From the NCBI GenBank assembly GCA_019636625.1, contig JAHBXE010000001.1, positions 62,001-126,000 of the forward strand: DNA of 64,000 nt, given 5' to 3'. This document shows, one piece after another, positions 45,472 through 54,576 of the stretch (position 1 is its first letter; each line of letters opens with the position of its first letter). Origin of the DNA: Phycisphaeraceae bacterium (lineage in GTDB: Bacteria > Planctomycetota > Phycisphaerae > Phycisphaerales > UBA1924). The notes under the pieces are model-generated. The model was not told the DNA's origin. It did no database searches and saw only the letters and a list, made by a program, of their open reading frames with translations. A program made the translations under genes and the position numbers.

Positions 45472-45804
45472 ATGGCAAGGCACGTTCGCAAGGGAGACAC
45501 GGTCGTGATCACCGCCGGCAGCCACAAGGGCACCGTCGGCGAGATCCTGCGTGTCATCCCCGACAAGAGCCAGGTGATCATCAAGGGCGTCAACCTGAGG
45601 ACCAAGCACCTCAAGCCGACGCGCCTGAACCCCCAGGGCGGCATCATCACCAAGGAAGCCCCCGTCCACATCAGCAACGTCAGCCCCGCCGTCGATGGCA
45701 AGCCCACGCGGGTTAGGTTCCAGACCAAGCCCGATGGCAGCAAGGTCCGCATTGCCGTCAAGGGCGGCGGCGTTCTCGGCGAGGTTCGGAAGGCGAGCAA
45801 GTAA
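45472..45804 (+). CDS. rplX: 50S ribosomal protein L24
   Basis: A 110-residue L24 (ARHVRKGDTVVITAGSHKGTVGEILRV) with the KOW motif near residues 5-32, which starts 50S assembly. It begins one base after the L14 stop. Confidence 0.96.
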   Translation: MARHVRKGDTVVITAGSHKGTVGEILRVIPDKSQVIIKGVNLRTKHLKPTRLNPQGGIITKEAPVHISNVSPAVDGKPTRVRFQTKPDGSKVRIAVKGGGVLGEVRKASK

Positions 45805-45851
45805 GCACGAATGGGCCGTCAGCGGCCTGATGAAAGTCAAGCGAGCAAGCA

Positions 45852-46667
45852 ATGGCGAAGGACAAGGACAACCAGAACAAGCCCGAGGGCGCAGACGCGG
45901 GCGCCAAGCCGGAAGGCAAGGGCAAGCCGGAAGGCCGCGAGGGCAAGGGCAAGTCCGCGCCAAAGGGCGGCGGCGGCGGGAAGCACAAGTTCTCCGACGC
46001 GGTGGTCACCGAGGCCTCGAAAGTCTCCGGTCCGCCTCGCCTCAAGGTGCTCTTCGATGAAAAGATCCGCGGCGAGGTGGCCAGCAAGTTCGGCATTAAG
46101 AACCCCATGGCCCAGCCGCGTCTCCAGAAGATCACGATCAACGTGAACATGGGCCGCCATCTCGACGGCACCAAGATCCCGCCGAACGTGAAGACCACGG
46201 TCCTTGACACCATCCAGAAGGTGTCCGGTCAGAAGCCCATCGTCCAGAAGGCCAAGAAGAGCGTCGCGAACTTCAAGGTTCGCTCGGGCGTCGAAACGGC
46301 GGCCATGGTCACCATGCGTCGCGAGCGCATGTGGCACTTCCTCGATCGCCTCATCAACCTCGCCACGCCCCGTATCAAGGACTTCCGCGGCCTGCCGCGC
46401 AACAGCTTTGACCGCCAGGGCAACTACGCGATGGGCCTGCAGGAGCAGGGCGTGTTCCCCGAGATCAACATGGCCGAGGCGGTGTTCACGCACGGCATGA
46501 ACATCAACTTCACCTTCAGCAACTCGACGCCCGAACTCTCCCGCTTCGTGCTGGAGCAGATGGGCATGCCCTTTGCCAAGGAAGGCGAGGACCTCGGCGG
46601 CAAGGACGACAAGAAGAAGAAAAAGAAGAAGAAGCGGACGGAAGGAGCGGCCCCCGCCGCGGCATGA
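45852..46667 (+). CDS. rplE: 50S ribosomal protein L5 with long charged tails
   Basis: A 271-residue L5, against about 180 normally. The core is PRLKVLFDEKIRGEVASKFGIKNPMAQPRLQKITINVN to FTFSNSTPELSRFVL; it binds 5S rRNA and the P-site tRNA. The N-terminal 45 residues are Lys/Gly/Glu-rich low complexity (KPEGKGKPEGREGKGKS) and the C-terminus has a run of Lys (DDKKKKKKKKRTEG). Both tails are likely disordered RNA-binding extensions. Confidence 0.95.
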   Translation: MAKDKDNQNKPEGADAGAKPEGKGKPEGREGKGKSAPKGGGGGKHKFSDAVVTEASKVSGPPRLKVLFDEKIRGEVASKFGIKNPMAQPRLQKITINVNMGRHLDGTKIPPNVKTTVLDTIQKVSGQKPIVQKAKKSVANFKVRSGVETAAMVTMRRERMWHFLDRLINLATPRIKDFRGLPRNSFDRQGNYAMGLQEQGVFPEINMAEAVFTHGMNINFTFSNSTPELSRFVLEQMGMPFAKEGEDLGGKDDKKKKKKKKRTEGAAPAAA

Positions 46668-46719
46668 TGAAAGCTGATCCGGTTCGGGAGTACGAGGACT
46701 CGGCAAGCAGGAAGAAACG

Positions 46720-46905
46720 ATGACGACCAAAGCTCAAATGGCCAAGAGCAATCGGAAGCCCAAGTTCAGCACGCGGACCGTGCGCCGTTGCCAGCTCACG
46801 GGGCGGGCGCACGGCGTGTACCGCAAGTTCCGGATCAGCAGGATCATGCTCCGGAAGCTGGCGCTGGAAGGAAAGATCCCGGGTATGCGCAAGGCGAGCT
46901 GGTAA
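46720..46905 (+). CDS. rpsN: 30S ribosomal protein S14, short form lacking most zinc cysteines
   Basis: A 61-residue S14. It has the length and end ([13 protein letters not shown]) of the zinc-binding short form. The first metal pair is now RRCQLTGR and the second ISRIMLRKL, so only one of four zinc cysteines remains. A stable fold must therefore be kept without zinc. ATG 46720; order between L5 and S8 is normal. Confidence 0.93.
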   Translation: MTTKAQMAKSNRKPKFSTRTVRRCQLTGRAHGVYRKFRISRIMLRKLALEGKIPGMRKASW

Positions 46906-46918
46906 ACAGGGAACTGCA

Positions 46919-47317
46919 ATGGCTGTGAACGACACGATTTCGGACATGCTCACTCGGATCCGCAACGCCACGCGGAACAAGAGCAAGACGGTCACCTGCC
47001 TCAACAGCCGGGTGTGCCGCGGCATTGCGGATGTGCTGCAAGCCGAGGGCTACATCCAGGGCTACGACGTCATCGACGACGGCCGGCAGGGCCAGATCCG
47101 TGTGAAGCTCAAGTACGGGCCGCGGGGCGAGGTGCTCATCCACAAGATCGAGCGCCGCAGCAAGCCCGGCCGGCGGATGTACACCGGCGTGGGCGAACTG
47201 CCGCGACCCCTGCAAGGGCTGGGTATCGCCATCGTCTCAACGAGCAAGGGCGTCAAGAGCGACCGCGCCTGCCGGACCGAGCGTGTCGGTGGCGAGTTGC
47301 TGTGCGTGATCGAGTAA
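46919..47317 (+). CDS. rpsH: 30S ribosomal protein S8
   Basis: A 132-residue S8 (MAVNDTISDMLTRIRNATRNKSKTV). The 16S-binding C-terminal block GLGIAIVSTSKGVKSDRACRTERVGGELLCVIE is complete. In other bacteria S8 represses the spc operon. Confidence 0.96.
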   Translation: MAVNDTISDMLTRIRNATRNKSKTVTCLNSRVCRGIADVLQAEGYIQGYDVIDDGRQGQIRVKLKYGPRGEVLIHKIERRSKPGRRMYTGVGELPRPLQGLGIAIVSTSKGVKSDRACRTERVGGELLCVIE

Positions 47318-47361
47318 GGAACTGAGCGAGTCGGTATCGGGCACCAGGTAGAGGCAGAACC

Positions 47362-47919
47362 ATGTCACGGATCGGGAAACAACCAGTTCAAGTCCCCGCG
47401 GGGGTCAAGGTCGGCGTGCAGGGCCGCAAGGTCACCATCGGCGGCGCCGGCGGCAACCTGACGCTCGACTGCCCCGAAGGCGTCAACGTGAAGTTCAACG
47501 AGGCCGACAAGGCCATCGTGCTGACCATCGCCGATGAGGACAAGGACAACGCCCGGGTCAAGGCCCTCTGGGGTTCGACCCGTGCGCACCTCCGCAACAT
47601 GGTCGAGGGCGTCACCAAGGGCTACGAGAAGACGATGGAAGTCGTCGGCGTCGGTTGGACCGCCGCGGTCGCCGGGAAGAAGCTCAAGCTGACGGTCGGT
47701 TTCGCCAATCCGATCGAGATGAACATTCCCGACGGCCTGAAGGTCACGGTTGAGAAGCAGTTCGTGAAGATCGCCGGCCCGAACAAGCAGCAGGTTGGCG
47801 AGTTCGCCGCCTCGATGCGGGCCCACCGCAAGCCCGAGCCGTACAACGGCAAGGGAATCAAGTACACCACGGAAGTCATCAAGAAGAAGCAGGGCAAGCA
47901 GTTCGGCGCCACCGCCTGA
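47362..47919 (+). CDS. rplF: 50S ribosomal protein L6
   Basis: A 185-residue L6 (MSRIGKQPVQVPAGVKVGVQGRKVTIGG). Two similar alpha/beta domains; the C-terminal PEPYNGKGIKYTTEVIKKKQGKQ is canonical. Normal length and place. Confidence 0.97.
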   Translation: MSRIGKQPVQVPAGVKVGVQGRKVTIGGAGGNLTLDCPEGVNVKFNEADKAIVLTIADEDKDNARVKALWGSTRAHLRNMVEGVTKGYEKTMEVVGVGWTAAVAGKKLKLTVGFANPIEMNIPDGLKVTVEKQFVKIAGPNKQQVGEFAASMRAHRKPEPYNGKGIKYTTEVIKKKQGKQFGATA

Positions 47920-47950
47920 GCCGCGGCCCCCAAGGCAGAGGTAGCACGTC

Positions 47951-48328
47951 ATGGACAAGAACAAGCACAAGGACAAGCGCAGGGCCCGCCGCCGGGCGGA
48001 AATCCGCCACCGCGTCATCGGCACGCCGGAACGCCCCCGCCTCTCCGTGTACAAGTCTCTCAACCACTTCTACGCCCAGGTTATCGACGACCTGGCGGGC
48101 AAGACCCTTGCCGCGGCGTCGTCCCGCGTGGGCAAGAAGAGCGGTGGGGGAGCGGCAGCCGCGAAGACGGGCAACGCCGCCGCCGCGGCGTCCGTCGGCA
48201 CCAAGCTCGCCGAGAAGGCGAAGGCTGCCGGCGTGACAAAGGTCGTCTTCGATCGCGGCGGGTTCAAGTTCCACGGTCGGGTCAAGGCCTTCGCGGATGC
48301 GGCGCGCAAGGGTGGGTTGCAGTTCTAA
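47951..48328 (+). CDS. rplR: 50S ribosomal protein L18
   Basis: A 125-residue L18 that binds 5S rRNA ([36 protein letters not shown]). The middle has an Ala-rich expansion ([20 protein letters not shown]). The C-terminal [28 protein letters not shown] is conserved. Confidence 0.96.
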   Translation: MDKNKHKDKRRARRRAEIRHRVIGTPERPRLSVYKSLNHFYAQVIDDLAGKTLAAASSRVGKKSGGGAAAAKTGNAAAAASVGTKLAEKAKAAGVTKVVFDRGGFKFHGRVKAFADAARKGGLQF

Positions 48329-48356
48329 GGGCGGGATCGAAGTTCAAGGGAAAGTC

Positions 48357-49049
48357 ATGGCAGAACTCATCGACGAATCAGGTCAAATCGAGTCCACGAC
48401 GGTCGCTGTGCAGCGCACCTCGGCCACCGTCAAGGGTGGCCGTCGGTTCAGCTTCGGCGCGCTGGTCGTTGTTGGCGATCGCCGCGGCAAGGTCGGGTAC
48501 GGCTACGGCAAGAGCAACGAAGTGCCCTCCGCGATTGAGAAGGCACAGAAGTACGCCCGTCGCGCCATGGTCCCCGTCCCGATGGTGGGCACCACGCTCC
48601 CGCACGAGGTCGAGGGCTCTTTCCGGGCCTCCAAGGTCCGCCTGATCCCAGCATCACCGGGCACCGGCGTCGTCGCGGGCCAGAGTGTCCGCGCCGTCCT
48701 CGAAATGGCCGGCATCACCGACTGCCTCACCAAGTGCTACGGTTCCACGAACTCCGTCAACACGCTCAAGGCCGTCTTCGCTGGCCTCGAGAAGCTCCGC
48801 ACCGCGATGCAGATCGCGGAGCTTCGGGGCGTCGAACTCGGCCGCAGCGAAATCGAAAACAAGATCGAGAAGGGCAAGGCATTCGTCGTCGCGGTCCCCA
48901 AGATCCGCAAGGCGGAGCCAAAGCCCGAGCGCGGCGGCAAGGGCCGCGGCGGGCCGGGTCGTGGCGGTCGCGGCGGCAAGGGCCGCGGCAAGCCCGAGGG
49001 CGAGTCCGAAGGCGGCCCGCCCACGGCAGCCGAGGGCGCCCCCGCCTGA
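48357..49049 (+). CDS. rpsE: 30S ribosomal protein S5 with Gly/Arg-rich tail
   Basis: A 230-residue S5. TSATVKGGRRFSFGALVVVGDRRGKVGYGYGKSNEV is the RNA-binding start; the core ends near GVELGRSEIENKI. The last 60 residues are a Gly/Arg/Lys-rich extension (GGKGRGGPGRGGRGGKGRGK). ATG 48357 is chosen since the standard N-terminus begins there. No rpmD (L30) follows, as in Planctomycetota. Confidence 0.95.
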   Translation: MAELIDESGQIESTTVAVQRTSATVKGGRRFSFGALVVVGDRRGKVGYGYGKSNEVPSAIEKAQKYARRAMVPVPMVGTTLPHEVEGSFRASKVRLIPASPGTGVVAGQSVRAVLEMAGITDCLTKCYGSTNSVNTLKAVFAGLEKLRTAMQIAELRGVELGRSEIENKIEKGKAFVVAVPKIRKAEPKPERGGKGRGGPGRGGRGGKGRGKPEGESEGGPPTAAEGAPA

Positions 49050-49107
49050 CGAGGTCGCGAAGCACAAGCCCTGAGCACCCAGCACTCAGTATCCAGGACA
49101 CTCGCTC

Positions 49108-49683
49108 ATGATGATCCACGAAATCACAGCCCAGGTCGGCAAGTACAAGGCGCGCAAGCGCGTCGGCCGTGGCAAGTACGGCGCCCGGGGCAAGACCTCG
49201 GGACGCGGCCAGAAGGGTGCGGGCTCCCGCTCCGGCACATCCACCCGCTTCCAGTTCGAAGGCGGTCAGATGCCGTTCTTCCGGCGCATCCAGAAGTTCG
49301 GCTTCACCAACGCCCCCTTCAAGCAGCAGTTCTGGATCGTCAACATCGGCGATGTGGTCAAGCATCCCGCGTTCGCCAAGGGTGGTGAAGTCAACGCCGA
49401 GACGCTCATCAAGGCCGGCCTGGTCCGCGATACCAGCCGCCAGCTCAAGGTTCTCGGCGGCGTTGGCGAAGACGGCCTCAAGGCCAAGCTCAACGTCACC
49501 GCGGCCCGTATCTCCGCCCCCGCCCGCAAGCTCATCGAGGGCGCCGGCGGCAAGGCGAACGAGACCGGCACCCGCAAGGACAAGGTCCGCGGTATCGATC
49601 GAAACAGCGACGACAAGACCCCCAAGAACCTGACCAAGAAGCTCAAGCAGGCTCCCAAGAAGGCGGCCCCCGCCGCCGACTAA
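49108..49683 (+). CDS. rplO: 50S ribosomal protein L15
   Basis: A 191-residue L15. The Gly/Arg-rich N-terminus (RKRVGRGKYGARGKTSGRGQKGAGSRSG) and FEGGQMPFFRRIQKFGFTN are canonical. A lysine-rich tail of about 35 residues follows the usual end. ATGATG start at 49108 or 49111. Confidence 0.95.
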   Translation: MMIHEITAQVGKYKARKRVGRGKYGARGKTSGRGQKGAGSRSGTSTRFQFEGGQMPFFRRIQKFGFTNAPFKQQFWIVNIGDVVKHPAFAKGGEVNAETLIKAGLVRDTSRQLKVLGGVGEDGLKAKLNVTAARISAPARKLIEGAGGKANETGTRKDKVRGIDRNSDDKTPKNLTKKLKQAPKKAAPAAD

Positions 49684-49783
49684 GCCAGCGCACCCGTTGC
49701 CCCGCGATGGATGCGAATGTTTGATGTCGGGCGATCGGGCTGGTCCCCGCCGGGCCACCGGCCGCCAGAGAAGAAGAAGCTGA

Positions 49784-51178
49784 ATGATCCAGGCCCTGAT
49801 CAACGTCTTCAAGATCCCCGAGCTGCGGAACAAGGTGTTGTTCACGCTCGGGTTGCTTGTTGTCTACCGGATCGGCTTCTGGATTCCCATGCCCGGCATC
49901 GACCAGGCCGCGATGTTCTCGTTCTTCGAGAAGACATCCACCGAGGGCTCCGCGGCCGGTCGGGCGGCGAGCTTCGTGGCCATCTTCTCGGGTGGCGCTC
50001 TGCACCAGTCCACGATTTTCGGGCTGGGCATCATGCCGTATATCTCGGCCTCGATCATTTTCCAGCTCGTCACGGCCGTCTCGCCGCGACTCAAGAAGCT
50101 GCAGGAGGAAGGCCCGACCGGCCGTCAGAAGATCCAGGAGTGGACCCGGTACGCCACGCTGCTTTTGTGTGTGTTCCAGGCCATTGGCTTCCTGTCCTTC
50201 CTCTCCGCTCAGGGCTTCGTCCAGCCTACCTGGCGGGGAAGCCAGTTGTGGTGGGCCATGGCGATCACCGCGCTGACCGCCGGCACGATTTTCCTGATGT
50301 GGCTCGGTGAGCAGATCGACCGCTACGGCATCGGCAACGGCGTCTCCATGATCATCATGGCGGGCATCCTCACCGGCATGCCCCGGGCCATCGAACTGGT
50401 GGTGAAGAACTGGAACCCCGGTGAACCCGGCAAGCTCGACTTGCTGTCCGTGCTTCTGCTGGCGGGAGGCTTTGTCCTGGTCGTTGCCGGGTCGGTCATC
50501 CTGACGGTGGCCCAGCGACGCATCCCCGTCCAGCAGGCCAAGCACACGCGCGGCCGGCGCGTCTACGGCGGCCAGAAGAGCTACCTGCCCCTTCGCGTGA
50601 ACCACAGCGGCGTAATGCCCGTCATCTTCTCCTCCTCCTTGATGATCTTCCCCGCCGTCATCTTCAAGAGCCTTTCCGACTCGGCCCGGGCCAATGAAAT
50701 GGCCGGCTGGTGGGTGAGCCTGACAACATGGCTCGGGGACAACTTCTCCCACGGCGAGTTTCCCTTCCTCGTCTGCGAACTCGTGCTGATCTACTTCTTC
50801 AGCTACTTCTGGATCACGGTCCAGTTCAACCCCGACGACATGAGCAAGCAGCTCCGAGACCATGGCTCGTTTATTCCCGGCCTGCGCCCCGGCCCCCGAA
50901 CCGCCGAATATCTTGAAACCGTGATGTCCCGCATCACCTTCGTCGGCGCGGCCATGCTCGCGGTGATTGCCCTTCTCCCCATGGTCGTCAACAAGAGCAT
51001 GAACATCGACTTTGCCGTAACCCAGTTCCTGGGCGGTACGGGCCTGCTCATCGTGGTGTCCGTGACGCTGGACTTCATCCAGCGGATCGAGGCCAACCTC
51101 CTCATGCGCAACTACGCCGGCTTCCTCGGCGGCAGCGACGACGGCAAGGGACCCCGTATCCGCGGCCCCCGGGCCTAG
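49784..51178 (+). CDS. secY: preprotein translocase subunit SecY
   Basis: A 464-residue channel protein of the Sec translocon with ten predicted membrane helices. It begins MIQALINVFKIPELRNKVLFTLGLLVVYRIGFWIPMPG; FGLGIMPYISASIIFQL and GQKSYLPLRVNHSGVMPVIFSSS are typical. Follows rplO by 100 bases; adk and map, which often follow, are absent. Confidence 0.97.
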   Translation: MIQALINVFKIPELRNKVLFTLGLLVVYRIGFWIPMPGIDQAAMFSFFEKTSTEGSAAGRAASFVAIFSGGALHQSTIFGLGIMPYISASIIFQLVTAVSPRLKKLQEEGPTGRQKIQEWTRYATLLLCVFQAIGFLSFLSAQGFVQPTWRGSQLWWAMAITALTAGTIFLMWLGEQIDRYGIGNGVSMIIMAGILTGMPRAIELVVKNWNPGEPGKLDLLSVLLLAGGFVLVVAGSVILTVAQRRIPVQQAKHTRGRRVYGGQKSYLPLRVNHSGVMPVIFSSSLMIFPAVIFKSLSDSARANEMAGWWVSLTTWLGDNFSHGEFPFLVCELVLIYFFSYFWITVQFNPDDMSKQLRDHGSFIPGLRPGPRTAEYLETVMSRITFVGAAMLAVIALLPMVVNKSMNIDFAVTQFLGGTGLLIVVSVTLDFIQRIEANLLMRNYAGFLGGSDDGKGPRIRGPRA

Positions 51179-51310
51179 CGGAAGGCGGCCAGAACCGCGG
51201 TTTCATGCCAAGTCTTCGTCGAGGGCCAGTGGATTCCGGGCCGCGACAAGGCAAGACTCTGGTACATCCCGGAGCCGTCCGGGTGGTATCAGGTGTCCCC
51301 GGAAGCATGT

Positions 51311-51538
51311 ATGCCCAAGCAGCAGGATGACAAGTTCACGTTCGATGCGGTGGTCACGGAAGCGTTGCCGAACGCCATGTTCAAGGTTCGGCTCCCCAAC
51401 GAACAGAAGACGGAAGTGCTGGCGTACGTGTCCGGAAAGATGCGGATGAACTACATCCGGATTCTCCCGGGAGACAAGGTCACGGTGGAAATGAGCCCCT
51501 ATGACCTGACCAAGGCGCGGATCACCTACCGGCATTGA
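51311..51538 (+). CDS. infA: translation initiation factor IF-1
   Basis: A 75-residue IF-1 ([33 protein letters not shown]). The OB-fold part [38 protein letters not shown] is highly conserved. ATG 51311; an upstream in-frame start adds six residues and is less likely. Confidence 0.95.
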   Translation: MPKQQDDKFTFDAVVTEALPNAMFKVRLPNEQKTEVLAYVSGKMRMNYIRILPGDKVTVEMSPYDLTKARITYRH

Positions 51539-51713
51539 TCCCTGATGGCCGCCCTCCAGCGGGGCGATGCACGCGAAAAACCGGGGGCGGCGGCACCTGA
51601 CGATGGCCGGGATGCCGCCTAGTATTCCGACCCTCGGCCAGGGTGGGCCGGTGAACATTCACGTCCAGATTAAAGCCGGCGGCCCGGAACAGGCCGGAAG
51701 GGTTGAGTGTCAG

Positions 51714-51830
51714 ATGAAGGTCAAGGCAAGTGTCAAGCGAATCTGCGGTCAGTGCCAGGTTGTGCGCCGCAAGGGCAAGGTGCGCGTGATCTGCAAGGCC
51801 GATCCCAAGCACAAGCAGGTACAGGGGTAA
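51714..51830 (+). CDS. rpmJ: 50S ribosomal protein L36
   Basis: A 38-residue zinc ribbon protein, C-x2-C...C...H ([28 protein letters not shown]). Zinc ligands are intact, unlike in S14. Too short to be found by many gene callers; I place ATG 51714 because this is the exact family start. Ends 6 bases before the rpsM start. Confidence 0.95.
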   Translation: MKVKASVKRICGQCQVVRRKGKVRVICKADPKHKQVQG

Positions 51831-51836
51831 TCAGAC

Positions 51837-52220
51837 GTGCCACGTATCGCGGGTATCGACGTTCCGGACAAGAAGAAGATCCTCTTCGCGCTCCAGTACA
51901 TTCACGGCATCGGCCCCAAGTTCGCGGCCGACATCCTGAAGGAAGCGAAGATCAATCCCGATGCGCGGGCCAACGAGCTTGATGAGAACGCGCTGGCGTC
52001 CATCAACGCGCTGATCGACGCCAACTACCTGGTCGAGGGCGCCCTGCGTCGCCAGGTTCAGCAGAACATTCAGCGCCTCAAGGACATCCGCAGCTACCGG
52101 GGCGAACGTCACCGTCGCGGCCTGCCCGTCCGTGGCCAGCGCACCAAGAGCAACGCCCGCACACGCAAGGGCAAGAAGAAGACCGTGGCCGGCAAGAAGG
52201 GCGTCAAGGCCAAGGCCTGA
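51837..52220 (+). CDS. rpsM: 30S ribosomal protein S13
   Basis: A 127-residue S13 with GTG start ([25 protein letters not shown]). The C-terminal [32 protein letters not shown] contacts the tRNAs. Normal length and order. Confidence 0.96.
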   Translation: MPRIAGIDVPDKKKILFALQYIHGIGPKFAADILKEAKINPDARANELDENALASINALIDANYLVEGALRRQVQQNIQRLKDIRSYRGERHRRGLPVRGQRTKSNARTRKGKKKTVAGKKGVKAKA

Positions 52221-52289
52221 CGCCGGCATCAGGCATCAAGCACACAATCGCGGGTAGGGCGAAGTTCCCGATGATCCGCGGAGGAAAGC

Positions 52290-52664
52290 ATGGCGAAGAT
52301 CAAGAAAGTGCGGAAGAACGTGGTTCGGGGCATCGTCCACGTCAAGGCGACCCAGAACAACACCATCGTCACCGTGACCGACATGAACGGCGAGACCATT
52401 GCGTGGGACTCCGCCGGAACCATGGGATTCAAGGGCGCCCGCAAGAGCACCCCCTTCGCCGCGACCCGCGCCGGCGAGTCCGCCGGCCAGAAGGCCCGCA
52501 AGCTTGGCATGTCGGAAATCGAGGTTCGAATCCGCGGCGCCGGCTCGGGCCGCGAATCGGCGGTGAACGGTCTCGTATCCACCGGCCTCCGGGTTACGGC
52601 GATCGAGGACCACACCCCGGTCCCGCACAACGGGTGCCGTCCGGCCAAGCGCCGGCGTGTCTGA
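52290..52664 (+). CDS. rpsK: 30S ribosomal protein S11
   Basis: A 124-residue S11 ([31 protein letters not shown]) ending [19 protein letters not shown]-like [19 protein letters not shown]. rpsD (S4), which usually follows, is not here. Confidence 0.96.
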   Translation: MAKIKKVRKNVVRGIVHVKATQNNTIVTVTDMNGETIAWDSAGTMGFKGARKSTPFAATRAGESAGQKARKLGMSEIEVRIRGAGSGRESAVNGLVSTGLRVTAIEDHTPVPHNGCRPAKRRRV

Positions 52665-52785
52665 TCGACTTGTCCCGTCCGCCGGGCAGAAGGGCGCTGC
52701 GCGACCTCAGCAGCACGCAGCCTGCCCGTGAACCGGCGACGGAGTTCGCGTTCGATGGCGACTGCTGAGGGATGGGAAGTCTGGT

Positions 52786-53805
52786 ATGCGAGTTCGCTGG
52801 CGTGGATTGGAACTGCCCTCCAAGGTCGTTCCCGATGCAAAGTTCAAGAGCGACACGTTCGGCCGGTTTTTCATTGAGCCCTTCGAGCGTGGCTTTGGCA
52901 CCACCGTGGGCAACGGCCTCCGGCGCGTGCTTCTCTCCTCGCTGGAGGGCGCGGCGGTCACCTCCGTCAAGATCAAGGGCGCTCAGCACGAGTTCAGCTC
53001 TCTGCCCGGCGTGATGGAGGATGTCACCGACATCGTCCTCAACATCAAGAACCTGGTCGTCAAGATGGAGGGCGATGAGCCCAAGACCATGAAGCTCGCG
53101 GCCATCGGCCCGGGCGAGGTCACAGCCGACCTGATCGAGGCCGATCCATCGATCACCATCCTCAACAAGGACCTCGTGATCGCCACGCTCACCGACAAGC
53201 GCGAGTTCGAGATCGAGCTCCGCGTCGCCAAGGGCCGGGGTTACGTCCCGGGCAACGAGCAGTTCAACAACAAGGACGAGCAGGAGATCGGCCTGATCCC
53301 AGTGGATGCGATCTTCAGCCCGGTGCAGCGCGTCCGCTACAAGGTCGAGGACACCCGAGTCGGCCAGCGGACCAACTACGACAAGCTCACTCTCGAGATC
53401 TGGACCAACGGCACCGTCACGCCCGAAATGGCGCTGGTCGAGGCCGCCAAGATCTTCCGCAAGCACCTGAACCCCTTCGTCCAGTACTTCGAGCTCGGCT
53501 CCGACCGCGTCACCGACGAGGCGGCCGCCGCGGCGGGCGTGGATGAGGATCTCATCCGCAAGCTCAACATGCCGATCGCCGAGCTGGAGCTCTCCGTCCG
53601 GGCGAGCAACTGCCTCGAGTCGGCCAGGATCGAAACGGTCGCGCAGCTGGTGTCGCAGTCGGATGCGGAGCTCCTGAAGCTCCGGTCTTTCGGTCGCACA
53701 TCGCTGCGTGAAGTCAAGCGCAAGCTCCAGGACATGGGGCTGGAGCTGGGCATGGAACTGCCCGAAGGTGTGAACGCGACGCCGCCGGCGCCGCCGCAGG
53801 CTTAA
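52786..53805 (+). CDS. rpoA: DNA-directed RNA polymerase subunit alpha
   Basis: A 339-residue alpha subunit. The N-terminal dimer and assembly domain begins at RVRWRGLELPSKVV and includes EPFERGFGTTVGNGLRRVLLSSLEG. The C-terminal domain (MPIAELELSVRASNCLESARIETVAQLVSQSDAELLKLRSFGRTSLREVKRKL) contacts UP elements and activators. Complete. Confidence 0.97.
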   Translation: MRVRWRGLELPSKVVPDAKFKSDTFGRFFIEPFERGFGTTVGNGLRRVLLSSLEGAAVTSVKIKGAQHEFSSLPGVMEDVTDIVLNIKNLVVKMEGDEPKTMKLAAIGPGEVTADLIEADPSITILNKDLVIATLTDKREFEIELRVAKGRGYVPGNEQFNNKDEQEIGLIPVDAIFSPVQRVRYKVEDTRVGQRTNYDKLTLEIWTNGTVTPEMALVEAAKIFRKHLNPFVQYFELGSDRVTDEAAAAAGVDEDLIRKLNMPIAELELSVRASNCLESARIETVAQLVSQSDAELLKLRSFGRTSLREVKRKLQDMGLELGMELPEGVNATPPAPPQA

Positions 53806-53848
53806 GCAACTTTGATCCGGGCAAGAAGCAAAGCCCGGGAGGTGGGAT

Positions 53849-54472
53849 ATGCGTCACGGTCGAGCAGGGTACAGGTTGGGGCGGAAGACGGCGCACCGCA
53901 CGTCCACGCTCCGTCACATCGCCTACGGGCTCTTCGAGCACGGCCAGGTGGTCACCACGATCCCCAAGGCCAAGGCGGTGCAGCCCATGGTCGAGAAGAT
54001 CATCACCATGGCCAAGGAAGGAACCCTCGCCGCCCGGCGGCGCGTCATCGCCAAGCTCGGCGGCGACCGCCAGGGCTTTGAGTGGCTCTACCTGCCCAAG
54101 GATGCGTCCGACGCCGAGAAGGACAAGGTCAACAAGCAGCGCGACCACGCCGCTCAGTTCTTTGACGTCCCCGAGTCCTCGGCCGTCGAGCGGAACCGCT
54201 ACGGCGAAATCCGTAAGTCGCCCAAGCTTGTCAAGCACATCTTCGAGAACGTCGCGCCCCGCTTCCGCGACCGTCCGGGTGGCTACACCCGGATCGTCAA
54301 GCTGGGCAAGAACCGTCTCGGCGACGGCACCGAGCTGTGCGTGATCCAGTTCGTCGGCGCGGAAGAGGGCCCTGAAATCGGCGGCAAGCCCAGCACCCGC
54401 CGCCGTCAGGCCGATCGCCGCACCGCTTTCGCCGCCAAGGTCCGCAAGGAAAAGGCCGCCGCGGCGAGCTGA
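53849..54472 (+). CDS. rplQ: 50S ribosomal protein L17, extended
   Basis: A 207-residue L17, against about 120 in E. coli. The N-terminus MRHGRAGYRLGRKTAHRTSTLRHIA is canonical, as is PGGYTRIVKLGKNRLGDG near residue 150. Between them is an insertion of about 50 residues (FEWLYLPKDASDAEKDKVNKQRDH and following). A charged tail ends the protein. Last gene of the cluster. Confidence 0.93.
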   Translation: MRHGRAGYRLGRKTAHRTSTLRHIAYGLFEHGQVVTTIPKAKAVQPMVEKIITMAKEGTLAARRRVIAKLGGDRQGFEWLYLPKDASDAEKDKVNKQRDHAAQFFDVPESSAVERNRYGEIRKSPKLVKHIFENVAPRFRDRPGGYTRIVKLGKNRLGDGTELCVIQFVGAEEGPEIGGKPSTRRRQADRRTAFAAKVRKEKAAAAS

Positions 54473-54509
54473 CAACACCGGTCCCGGGTACCGTCTCCAT
54501 GCCGGCCAC

Positions 54510-54538
54510 TTGCCTTCGAGCAGGCCGTTCGGTATTCT
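54510..54538 (+). promoter_or_regulatory. promoter of the cysteine-rich lipoprotein gene
   Basis: TTGCCT (54510-54515), a 17-base spacer and TATTCT (54533-54538). Both boxes fit sigma-70 well, 39 bases before the ATG, with AGGAG at the ribosome site. Confidence 0.6.
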
Positions 54539-54576
54539 GGACCGATCGGTTGTTTTATCTCGTTCAGGAGTGGGCC

